Assembly: GCA_030042915.1 (NCBI GenBank)
Contig: JASHYS010000438.1
Location: 1 to 5,936 of the forward strand
Direction of reading: 5' to 3'
Source of the DNA: Acidobacteriaceae bacterium
Lineage (GTDB): Bacteria; Acidobacteriota; Terriglobia; Terriglobales; Acidobacteriaceae
DNA length: 5,936 nucleotides
Part shown: positions 1-5,936 of the stretch, piece after piece
Position numbering within the stretch: position 1 is the first letter of the stretch
How the letters are laid out: each line of letters begins with the position of its first letter
Program-made: the position numbers and the translations under genes
Notes under the pieces: generated by a model
Database searches by the model: none
Told to the model about the DNA's origin: nothing
What the model saw: the letters and a program-made list of their open reading frames with translations, nothing else

Positions 1-906
1 CTGGAACGGGTCAAACGGCTGAATTACCGGCCGAATTTAACAGCGCGGAGCCTGGTGACAGGACGAAGCTCTCTCATCGGGCTCGTCGTGCCGGATTTAA
101 TTCATCCGTTTTTTGCGGAAATCGCCAAGGGGCTTTCGGCGAAGTTGCGAGAAAAGGACTACTTCCTCATCGTCTCTTCGTCGGACAGCGATCCGCAGCT
201 GGAGCAGGACGAGATTGAGCACATGCTCGCACATCATCTGGATTGCTTTGTTGTGGCCTCGTGCCAGAGAGACTCGGCGAGCTTGCGCAGGATCGGAGAA
301 GCGGGCGTGCCGCTGGTGCTGATCGACCGCAGCTTTCCCGGCTTTGCCTGCAACTTTGTGGGTGTGGACGACTACAAGGTGGGCGAGCTGGCCACGGAAC
401 ACCTGATCGCGCAGGGTTGCAAGCGCATCGCGCACATTCGCGGGCCCGCGACCAACGTGGGTAATCGCCGGGCTGAAGGGTACCGCGGTACTTTGCGGCG
501 CCATGGCATGGCTATGCCGGACGGCTACATTGTTACCTGTGGCGAAGCGGCGGACTCCGATGGCGAGCGCAGAGGACGCCGGGCCATGGAAGAGATTCTG
601 GCCTTGCAACCGCGGCCCGACGGCATCTTCTGCTTCAACGACACCATTGCCATGGGCGCCATGGAACGGGCATTCGAAGCAGGGCTGCGTATTCCCGGAA
701 GCTTGGCGATTGTGGGCTGCGGCAATTTTCATTACGGCAGCAAACTGCAGGTGCCGCTTTCGAGTGTTGACCAGCGCTCGCGCGAGATTGGCGAGCGGAC
801 CGCGAAGATGATCATGACGCTGCTTGAAAAGCCGCCGTCGGCGCGGCCGCGCAGCGTGATTCTGGCCCCGGAGCTGATCGCGAGGACGTCGTCGCGGATG
901 AATTAG
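1..906 (+). CDS. LacI/GalR-family transcriptional regulator, 5'-truncated by window edge
   Basis: This is a sugar-type ligand-responsive DNA-binding regulator acting in the cytoplasm. The reading frame is open from base 1 and ends at TAG (904-906), giving 301 visible residues. An internal GTG at 55 is not the real start, because the codons before it encode the family's hinge helix (LNYRPNLTARSL, residues 7-18). About 35-45 residues with the helix-turn-helix are missing to the left. The periplasmic-binding-protein-like ligand domain follows: IGLVVPDLIHPFF (residues 25-37), a middle NRRAEGYRGTL segment, FCFNDTIAMGAM (the family's NDxxAxG motif), VGCGNFHY, then PLSSVDQ and a C-terminal ELIARTSSR that matches the usual family ending. 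The position normally reading G-F-D-D is GCGN, so the usual acidic pair is absent and ligand preference may differ. The regulated genes are not visible; the next gene is 195 bp downstream and need not be a target. Family assignment is firm, the ligand unknown. Confidence 0.93.
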   Translation: MERVKRLNYRPNLTARSLVTGRSSLIGLVVPDLIHPFFAEIAKGLSAKLREKDYFLIVSSSDSDPQLEQDEIEHMLAHHLDCFVVASCQRDSASLRRIGEAGVPLVLIDRSFPGFACNFVGVDDYKVGELATEHLIAQGCKRIAHIRGPATNVGNRRAEGYRGTLRRHGMAMPDGYIVTCGEAADSDGERRGRRAMEEILALQPRPDGIFCFNDTIAMGAMERAFEAGLRIPGSLAIVGCGNFHYGSKLQVPLSSVDQRSREIGERTAKMIMTLLEKPPSARPRSVILAPELIARTSSRMN

Positions 907-1101
907 GTCATTGCTTTTGCAACCCGCCCGGGCGCTAGGCGAACGGCAATCCGATCCGCCCCCTCCCTTACTCCAGTAACGGCGCGCATACACCAAAGTT
1001 GCAGCCGGCAGCCATCGTTATGTATTGAAGCAAGATCGATCCTCAATCAAACTTGAAGAAGTAACTCGATTTAATATGGGCTCCCCGAGAGCTGGACACG
1101 A

Positions 1102-3099
1102 ATGAAGTGGAAGGGGCATTTTCCGGCTGTACCTGGTGTGTGGATTGCTGTCTCCGCCGCAGTTTTAGGGAGCGTGATCACTGGCGCCATCATGACCGCC
1201 GCGGCGGCGCATGAAGGCGTGGCGCGCCCGTTCAGCTTTTCTCCTCTCGTCGTTGCGGGCCTTGTTGCCGCGATCATTCTGGTTGCGGGATTGGTGATTC
1301 TGCGGGCGCTGGCCGACCGCGAATTCGAGACCGAGCGCCATCTTCTGAACGCCTTTCTCGAACACATACCCGACAATGTGTACTTCAAGGATCGCAATAG
1401 CCGATTCGTGCGCATCAATCGCGCCATGGCCGAATATGTCGGCCTGGCCGATCCCGGGCAAGCCGTAAGCAAGACAGATTGCGACATCTTCACCTCGGAA
1501 CATGCCGTACAGGCCCTCGAAGACGAGAAGAGAATCATGGAGACAGGTCTGCCGCTGATCGGCATGGAAGAAAAAGAGACATGGCCCGATGGCCACGAAA
1601 CCTGGGTGCTCACTACCAAGGTTCCGCTCAAGGAGCTGGACGGCCGCGTGGTGGGCACCATGGGAATCTCGCGCGACATTACCGACCGCAAAGAGGCCGA
1701 GCTGCGAATTCGCTACATGGCGCTTCACGATGCGCTGACCGGGCTGCCCAATCGCAGCCTGCTGGAAGACCGCCTGGGCCAGGCCATTGCTTTTGCATGC
1801 CGCAACCAAAAGCGAGTGGCAGTGTTCATGCTGGACCTGGATCACTTCAAGAACGTGAACGATTCCTATGGCCATTATCTGGGCGATCGCCTGCTCGAGG
1901 CCGTCTCTATCCGTCTGAGAGAATGCCTGCGCGCCAGCGATATCGTGGCGCGGCACGGCGGAGATGAGTTTGTGGTAGCGCTTCCCGCCGTCGAGCCCGG
2001 CAGGGATATCGAGCGCGTGGCGCGAAAGCTGCTGGGCGGGCTCAGCGAGCCATTTCAAATCGACGGGCACAACCTGCGCATTGGCGCCAGCGTCGGCATT
2101 TGCGAGTATCCCGCACACGGCGAGAATCCGAGGGACCTGCTTCAAGCAGCAGACACCGCAATGTACGAAGCCAAGAAAAGAGGACGCGGCTCCTGCTGCC
2201 GGTTCACGCCCGATCTGACCGATGCCACGCGCCGGCGCCTGAAGATGGAATTCGACCTCCGCCACGCCCTGGAGCGGGAGGAGTTTGTTCTGTATTACCA
2301 GCCTCTGGTTTCGACAACGACGGGCAAAATTACCGCGATGGAAGCCTTGCTGCGCTGGCGCCATGCGGAGGAAGGGATTATTTCGCCCAACCTGTTCATA
2401 CCCCAGGCCGAGGAAATGGGGCTGATGGTTCCCATCGGCCGCTGGGTTTTGAAAACCGCGTGCGCGCAAAACGCCGCCTGGCAAAGGCAAGGATTGCCGC
2501 CGGTGCGCATGCTGGTGAACCTGTCGGCCAATCAGTTTTACCGGAACAATATCGTGGGCGACGTGGAAAGCGCCCTATCGGAATCCGGTCTCGATCCGCG
2601 ATGGCTGGAGCTGGAGTTGACCGAATTGGTGATGCTGGATGACACAAATTCGACGGATCGGATTATGCGCCGGCTGAAGAAAATCGGCGTGAGCCTCTCG
2701 CTCGACGATTTCGGCACCGGATGGTCATCGCTGTCGTATCTCCGCCGCTTCCCCATCGATCGCATTAAAATCGATCGCTCGTTCCTGCGCGACCTGGCTT
2801 CGCAGCCCGCGGCGGAAGCGGTGGTGCGGACCATCATCAATCTGGGCCGCGATCTGGGTCTGGACTGCGTGGCCGAAGGCGTGGAAACGCCCGATCAGCT
2901 CAACTATTTCCGCCAGCAAAACTGTAAGGAAGTGCAGGGATTTCTCTACAGTCCTGCCCTGCCTGAGGCAGAATGCAGTGCGCTGCTGAGCCTGGGCAGG
3001 CTGGGTTTTGCCGAGGATGCTTTAGGGCCGGCCATACCACCACTGGCCGTGGTTCCCATCGCCTCTGAAGAAGCGCGCAATCACTCGATGAGCAACTAA
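1102..3099 (+). CDS. Membrane-anchored PAS-GGDEF-EAL cyclic di-GMP turnover protein
   Basis: This 665-aa protein is predicted to make and/or degrade cyclic di-GMP at the inner membrane. Two hydrophobic segments (about 12-34 and 47-70) flank a short loop, so most of the protein is cytoplasmic. A PAS domain spans about 80-195 (IPDNVYFKDRNSRF near its start; GTMGISRDITDRK at its end). The GGDEF domain (about 204-365) has the ALTGLPNR opening, DLDHFK (245-250), an intact RxxD product-inhibition site (RASD, 277-280) exactly five residues before GGDEF (286-290), and AMYEAKKRGRG. The EAL domain (about 378-635) keeps EAL (414-416), N473, ELTE (505-508), DDFGTG (535-540), K556/D558, AEGVET (591-596) and Q612, the metal- and substrate-binding set of active phosphodiesterases. 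A ~40-residue tail without a recognised motif follows. ATG 1102 is the only good start: an in-frame TAA lies at 1072-1074. The ribosome-binding site is weak (GGA, 1094-1096). Family knowledge: in such hybrids GGDEF may act as cyclase or as a GTP sensor for EAL. Net activity cannot be read from sequence. Confidence 0.95.
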   Translation: MKWKGHFPAVPGVWIAVSAAVLGSVITGAIMTAAAAHEGVARPFSFSPLVVAGLVAAIILVAGLVILRALADREFETERHLLNAFLEHIPDNVYFKDRNSRFVRINRAMAEYVGLADPGQAVSKTDCDIFTSEHAVQALEDEKRIMETGLPLIGMEEKETWPDGHETWVLTTKVPLKELDGRVVGTMGISRDITDRKEAELRIRYMALHDALTGLPNRSLLEDRLGQAIAFACRNQKRVAVFMLDLDHFKNVNDSYGHYLGDRLLEAVSIRLRECLRASDIVARHGGDEFVVALPAVEPGRDIERVARKLLGGLSEPFQIDGHNLRIGASVGICEYPAHGENPRDLLQAADTAMYEAKKRGRGSCCRFTPDLTDATRRRLKMEFDLRHALEREEFVLYYQPLVSTTTGKITAMEALLRWRHAEEGIISPNLFIPQAEEMGLMVPIGRWVLKTACAQNAAWQRQGLPPVRMLVNLSANQFYRNNIVGDVESALSESGLDPRWLELELTELVMLDDTNSTDRIMRRLKKIGVSLSLDDFGTGWSSLSYLRRFPIDRIKIDRSFLRDLASQPAAEAVVRTIINLGRDLGLDCVAEGVETPDQLNYFRQQNCKEVQGFLYSPALPEAECSALLSLGRLGFAEDALGPAIPPLAVVPIASEEARNHSMSN

Positions 3100-3112
3100 A
3101 GAATTTCCAGCC

Positions 3113-3137
3113 GGAGGCCGTCCTTTGAACGGCGTCC
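3113..3137. terminator. Possible hairpin between convergent genes
   Basis: In the 45-bp gap between the two convergent stop codons, GGAGGCCGT (3113-3121) and ACGGCGTCC (3129-3137) can pair around a 7-base loop. This gives eight base pairs with one G-G mismatch, and it can form in transcripts from either strand. No run of T follows on either side, so it is not a canonical Rho-independent terminator. It may be a transcript-end stabiliser or chance pairing in GC-rich DNA. Confidence 0.35.
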
Positions 3138-3144
3138 AGCGGCT

Positions 3145-4290
3145 TCAATCCATCGACGCCATCTGCGCCTTCGGTTTCCCAAGCCCCTTCTGGCCGCCCA
3201 GCAGGCCGTAGCGGCGCATCATCACCAGCCACAGGATCACCCCACCGACAAACAGCGCCAGAAAGAGCGGCAGCACCGTCCACTGCGTGGTGACCGCGAA
3301 TTGCCCGGGGCGGAAATAAGGCCTCAGATAGGCGTCGCGCAGAATGTCGCGCATCACCGACATGCTGAGAATGACGACCGCCAGAATCGCGGGCACGTAA
3401 ACGGCTGCAACGCGGATATTCCCTGTGCGCAGCGCTCCCGACATCAGGAAAACGGCCGCAATGGCTCCGGTGACGCCCACCAGCAGCAGCGTGGTCGCCA
3501 GAGGATTATCGCCCATGAACAGCATGCGCAGGTCGCGCGGAAGGCTGACCAGGAAAATCACACCCACCACAAATTGCGCCATGGTGGCATACATAAAGGT
3601 CTTGCCGCCGAATTGGAGCAACTGCCCGGCGTACTCCTTGTCGCGCTTCCAGTTGGCCAGCGCCATGAAGACCAGGAAGATGCCGCCCACCGCGATGGCC
3701 GCAACGAAAAAGTGCAGATACCGCGGAAACAGTGTCGGCTCTGACAAGTTGAGATTCCAGCCGGTAGGCCGCGCAAAATATTTTGCCGCCCACCGCGAGG
3801 GCGTTTGGCTCAGGGTGATGTTGTTGCTGAAGAAGAAGCCGATCAGTGTGACCAATATGACGCTGCACAACATCACGCCGCCGGCTTTTCCCGGCTTCTC
3901 TCCCGCGCTAAACGAGACGTAATAGAAACCGTAGTAAGCGACGGTGAGCAGCACCAGCACCAGGAACCATGGCCACGCCATCAGGATGGACGAAGTGTAG
4001 AAAAACTGGCCGTAGAGCACCTGCAAAAAGAGCAGTGGCGCAATGCCCAGGGTGATGGTGGCAGGCAAAAGCGACGGCAGTTTCCTGGCCACGTCAAAAA
4101 ACATGCGGTTGCCTCTGGCGGGGTCTTTGGCGCGCCACTTCGCCACCAAGGCCAACACGCCTCCGCCCAGCATGAAGTTCATGGCGATAATGTGCAGGAA
4201 GAACGTGACAATCAGCAGCAGCTTGAAGAGCCAGTAGGGCGCAGGCAGCGGATTCGGATCGAGAGTCGGAATCAGATTGGTCTGCATCAT
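3145..4290 (-). CDS. CydA-like (CydA'-type) membrane subunit of a bd-type oxidase
   Basis: This 381-aa, very hydrophobic protein has about nine membrane segments (approximately 21-49, 72-98, 104-127, 136-155, 188-212, 231-251, 263-285, 293-313, 336-357) and a basic tail (MMRRYG, then QKGLGKPK) expected inside. It is read as the second subunit of the bd-type oxidase encoded just upstream. It resembles CydA rather than CydB: TM1 has FFLHIIAMNFMLGGG, with His33 eight residues before GGG exactly as in the upstream gene and matching E. coli CydA His19. RYLHFFVAAIAVGGIF places His193 at the CydA His186 (heme b558) position, and RDILRDAYLRPYF resembles the GRQPW region near Glu445. There is no Q-loop and no CxxCH. 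An upstream in-frame ATG (4353) would overlap the previous gene by about 60 bp, so ATG 4290 is preferred: it lies two bases after that gene's TGA with a G-rich ribosome-binding site. Alignments are by eye; the general family is likely, the heme role inferred. Confidence 0.8.
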   Translation of the reverse strand: MMQTNLIPTLDPNPLPAPYWLFKLLLIVTFFLHIIAMNFMLGGGVLALVAKWRAKDPARGNRMFFDVARKLPSLLPATITLGIAPLLFLQVLYGQFFYTSSILMAWPWFLVLVLLTVAYYGFYYVSFSAGEKPGKAGGVMLCSVILVTLIGFFFSNNITLSQTPSRWAAKYFARPTGWNLNLSEPTLFPRYLHFFVAAIAVGGIFLVFMALANWKRDKEYAGQLLQFGGKTFMYATMAQFVVGVIFLVSLPRDLRMLFMGDNPLATTLLLVGVTGAIAAVFLMSGALRTGNIRVAAVYVPAILAVVILSMSVMRDILRDAYLRPYFRPGQFAVTTQWTVLPLFLALFVGGVILWLVMMRRYGLLGGQKGLGKPKAQMASMD

Positions 4291-4292
4291 GG

Positions 4293-5870
4293 TCAGTTCC
4301 CCCCTTGCGCAGCGGTCGAGAGTTCTTTGGCGCTGCGCTGCTTGTTGATCCACTCCACCAAAGCCGCGCGCTGCCGGTCGGTTAGCTTCAAATCCGGCAT
4401 CAGCGGGAACAGCGTGGTCAAATCCTTGAGCGAATCCGCGGCCGCAGCCGGGTCGGTCGCCAGATTCTTGAACATCGAATCGCTCGCGTTCACGCTATGG
4501 CACATCGAGCAGTTCTGGTCGAACACAGTCTGACCGTCGGTGGCGGCCGATGCAGCCTCGGCCGAGATCGGCTCAATGCTGTTCAAATACGCGGCCAGCG
4601 CGCCTTGTTCTGCGGTGGTTCCTGCAAACGGCGGCATCACGCCGTTGTGCATAAAGTTCAGCCCGCCCAGCATCGCGTTCATCTTGTTCTCGTCCCATTG
4701 CCGCAGCTCGATATAGTGCCTCAGCCCCCGGTAAGCGTTGGCCGTATGGCAGCTCGCGCACTCCACGCGAAAGATTTCGTGGCCGACTGCCACCTGGTTC
4801 GCGGCCGTCAGATCGCGCTCATCCACCCACTTCGCCACCGGCAACACGCCGGTTGCGTTCACCTCATCCACGCTGAATCCGCCATCTCCGGGAATCTGCG
4901 TCGAATAAAGCGAGTTCGCATACAGGTAGTTCGAAATCACGAAGGGCTTGCGAATGGCCTCGCGCACAAACTCGAACGAGCCCATGGCGCCGAACGCCAT
5001 CAACGCCACCAGCAGGCTGAAAGCCAGGTGCATGCGCGCCGGCCGCACCAGCGTGAGCAGAGCCAGCACAAAGGTGACGATCAACAGAATCACGGCAAGC
5101 ATGGCGTATTCGGTGCCCGTCGGCATCGGCCCACGCGCGCTCGCCCACACGTCAGCGGGAATTTTGTGAATGTACCAGCGGCCCAGCAACGGCAGAATAG
5201 CCAGCGCAGGCACGGTCCACAACGCGCTCCAGCGCACGATACGCGTCTTCAACGCCGCGTCTTTTTGTACGCTGGCCGTGATCAGCGCATAGATTCCGGC
5301 CAGAGCCAGCGAGATGGCGGTGCGGAACGCCAGCGACGGCCAATAGGTGGGATTGAAAAAGCCGCTCCAGAACTGGTGGTTTTTCGTCCAGGTGCCTGAG
5401 GTCAGCATGAACGCGACGATCCCATTGATGATCACCAGGCTCAGGTAAGCCGCAATGAAGTAAATCCACCCGTACCACTGGTGCAGGCGCGCATCCAGCT
5501 TGTCCCATCCGTACAGGTAGAGCAGCGCAGCCGTGATCTCAATAAAGAAGAAGACCCACTCGATGGCCCATCCCCATACGAAGGTGTGAATCAGGTTGCT
5601 GGTGGCCGTGGGGCTGATCAATCCGATGGTGAACCAGATGCCCACCCCGCTGATGGCCCCGAAAACCACCGTCATCAGCACAAAGAACTTGGTGTGCACC
5701 TTCAGCCAGGCCAACAGCGCCGTGTCGTTCGCGCGCCGGGCCTTCTGCTCCGTCAGCACCAGAAACAGTCCGCCGCCCACCGCGAAGTGCGACACGAACA
5801 CATGGGTTATGGCCACTATGGCAATCAGCAAACCTGCGCCAAACGCCACGTCCCAAACGGGATAATTCAT
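4293..5870 (-). CDS. Cytochrome bd oxidase subunit I (CydA)-like protein fused to diheme cytochrome c
   Basis: This 525-aa protein is the likely catalytic subunit of an oxygen reductase in the cytoplasmic membrane. Residues 1-315 are CydA-like with about eight membrane helices: THVFVSHFAVGGG in TM1 (His23 matches E. coli CydA His19), AIEWVFFFIE plus GWDKL (104-125, like the Glu99/Glu107...GWDRL region), FNP (172-174), and GSFEFVREAIRKPF (297-310), which parallels the GRQPW motif with Glu304 at the Glu445 position. The loop between helices 6 and 7 is only about 20 residues, so the quinol-binding Q-loop is absent. Arg183 sits near the His186 (b558 ligand) position. The usual ninth helix is replaced by a tail, periplasmic by topology, with two class I cytochrome c domains: CASCH (371-375) with likely distal Met412 in MPPF, and CSMCH (454-458) with likely distal Met491. 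Electrons therefore probably come from cytochrome c rather than quinol. It starts at ATG after a strong AGGAGGG. Standard annotation might call it cytochrome ubiquinol oxidase subunit I or c-type cytochrome. Confidence 0.9.
   Translation of the reverse strand: MNYPVWDVAFGAGLLIAIVAITHVFVSHFAVGGGLFLVLTEQKARRANDTALLAWLKVHTKFFVLMTVVFGAISGVGIWFTIGLISPTATSNLIHTFVWGWAIEWVFFFIEITAALLYLYGWDKLDARLHQWYGWIYFIAAYLSLVIINGIVAFMLTSGTWTKNHQFWSGFFNPTYWPSLAFRTAISLALAGIYALITASVQKDAALKTRIVRWSALWTVPALAILPLLGRWYIHKIPADVWASARGPMPTGTEYAMLAVILLIVTFVLALLTLVRPARMHLAFSLLVALMAFGAMGSFEFVREAIRKPFVISNYLYANSLYSTQIPGDGGFSVDEVNATGVLPVAKWVDERDLTAANQVAVGHEIFRVECASCHTANAYRGLRHYIELRQWDENKMNAMLGGLNFMHNGVMPPFAGTTAEQGALAAYLNSIEPISAEAASAATDGQTVFDQNCSMCHSVNASDSMFKNLATDPAAAADSLKDLTTLFPLMPDLKLTDRQRAALVEWINKQRSAKELSTAAQGGN
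4299..4306 (-). promoter_or_regulatory. Ribosome-binding site supporting start at 4290
   Basis: On the minus strand AAGGGGGG lies inside the last codons of the upstream gene, eight bases before ATG 4290. It supports the short start over the in-frame ATG at 4353, and its placement across the stop of the preceding gene implies coupled translation of the two oxidase subunits. A second ATG immediately follows (4287) and is the less well-spaced alternative. Confidence 0.65.
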
Positions 5871-5936
5871 TGAGCCCTCCTGTTCCGGCGCTCACTTCGA
5901 TGCATCGCGGGCAGCAAACACAGCACCGCGCCATTC
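5867..5936 (-). CDS. C-terminal end of an upstream operon gene, cut by window edge (uncertain frame)
   Basis: Two minus-strand frames enter from the right edge and end near the oxidase start. The preferred one reads codons from 5935 and gives 22 residues, a hydrophobic stretch (GAVLCLLPAM) followed by a basic tail (HRSERRNRRAQ). Its TGA (5869-5867) overlaps the next ATG by four bases in the ATGA arrangement typical of coupled operon genes. The pattern would fit the end of a membrane protein with its tail inside. The alternative frame ends EWRGAVFAARDASK at TGA 5894-5892, 21 bases before the ATG. Too little is visible to name a function. Confidence 0.4.
   Translation of the reverse strand, partial: NGAVLCLLPAMHRSERRNRRAQ
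5875..5881 (-). promoter_or_regulatory. Strong ribosome-binding site of the CydA-cytochrome c gene
   Basis: AGGAGGG on the minus strand ends four bases before ATG 5870. It is close to the ideal Shine-Dalgarno sequence and fixes the start of the fused oxidase gene, whose first residues (MNYPVWDVAFGAG) lead directly into the first membrane helix. Confidence 0.8.

Noticed and set aside
925..934. Perfect 10-bp palindrome CGCCCGGGCG just after the LacI-family gene
   Set aside because: It has no loop and no following T-run, so it is not a terminator. Short GC palindromes arise often by chance in such DNA, and no second copy was seen to suggest an operator.
97..996. Long minus-strand open frame opposite the LacI-family gene
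   Set aside because: It is antisense to a clear family member, its translation is rich in Arg/His/Gln with no recognisable domain, and long antisense frames are common in GC-rich coding DNA.
1024..1058. Short inverted and direct repeats (ATTGA...TCAAT, GATCGATC, two TTGAAG) upstream of the cyclic di-GMP gene
   Set aside because: Arms are only 4-6 bases and AT-rich intergenic DNA gives such matches readily; there is no further support for a regulator site.
1053..1077. Possible sigma-70 promoter: TTGAAG (1053-1058) and TAATAT (1072-1077)
   Set aside because: The spacer is only 13 bases, well below the usual 16-18, and no better -35 box lies at the right distance.
1165..2490. 441-codon minus-strand open frame opposite the PAS-GGDEF-EAL gene
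   Set aside because: The plus strand encodes unmistakable GGDEF and EAL motifs here; the antisense product shows no domain and no good ribosome-binding site was noted.
3145..4290. Partner subunit as CydB
   Set aside because: TM1 carries the CydA-type His followed by GGG, and a second His fits the CydA heme b558 position; CydB lacks these.
4497..5399. 300-codon plus-strand open frame opposite the CydA-cytochrome c gene
   Set aside because: The product is dominated by Arg, His and Gln, a typical shadow of hydrophobic codons on the other strand. The minus strand has two CxxCH motifs and CydA signatures.

Overview
The window is GC-rich and densely coding, and looks like an ordinary bacterial chromosome. 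The best guess at the source is a soil-type Acidobacteriota (Terriglobia-like). This is an inference from three things: a LacI-family regulator whose C-terminal ligand motif reads GCGN instead of G-F-D-D, a PAS-GGDEF-EAL protein, and a bd-type oxidase subunit fused to cytochrome c. It is not proven from sequence alone. No tRNA, rRNA, CRISPR array, insertion sequence or phage gene is visible.

Layout. The left part carries two plus-strand genes. Positions 1-906 hold the 3' part of a LacI/GalR-family transcriptional regulator; its DNA-binding helix-turn-helix lies to the left of the window. After a 195-bp gap with no convincing promoter, positions 1102-3099 encode a membrane-anchored PAS-GGDEF-EAL protein for cyclic di-GMP turnover. 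Its GGDEF motif, RxxD inhibitory site and EAL catalytic residues all look intact. This gene converges on a minus-strand operon across a 45-bp gap containing an imperfect hairpin.

The right part (5936 down to 3145, minus strand) is an operon of at least three genes in very tight array. A fragment at the right edge probably overlaps the next gene by 4 bp (ATGA). Next is a 525-aa protein whose first ~315 residues resemble CydA, the heme subunit of cytochrome bd oxidase, and whose C-terminus carries two CxxCH cytochrome c domains. Two bases later starts a 381-aa, roughly nine-helix membrane protein that itself resembles CydA rather than CydB.

The most interesting content is this pair. It looks like a bd-superfamily terminal oxidase that lacks the quinol-binding Q-loop, takes electrons through a fused periplasmic diheme cytochrome c, and is built from two CydA-like subunits. 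By eye, the heme-ligand positions appear divided between the two: the fused subunit keeps the equivalents of E. coli CydA His19 and Glu445 but has Arg near the His186 position, while the partner has His at both the His19 and His186 positions. The fused-cytochrome type agrees with my recollection of the 'OR-C' branch described in surveys of the cytochrome bd superfamily, so the general class may be known even if its biochemistry is little studied.
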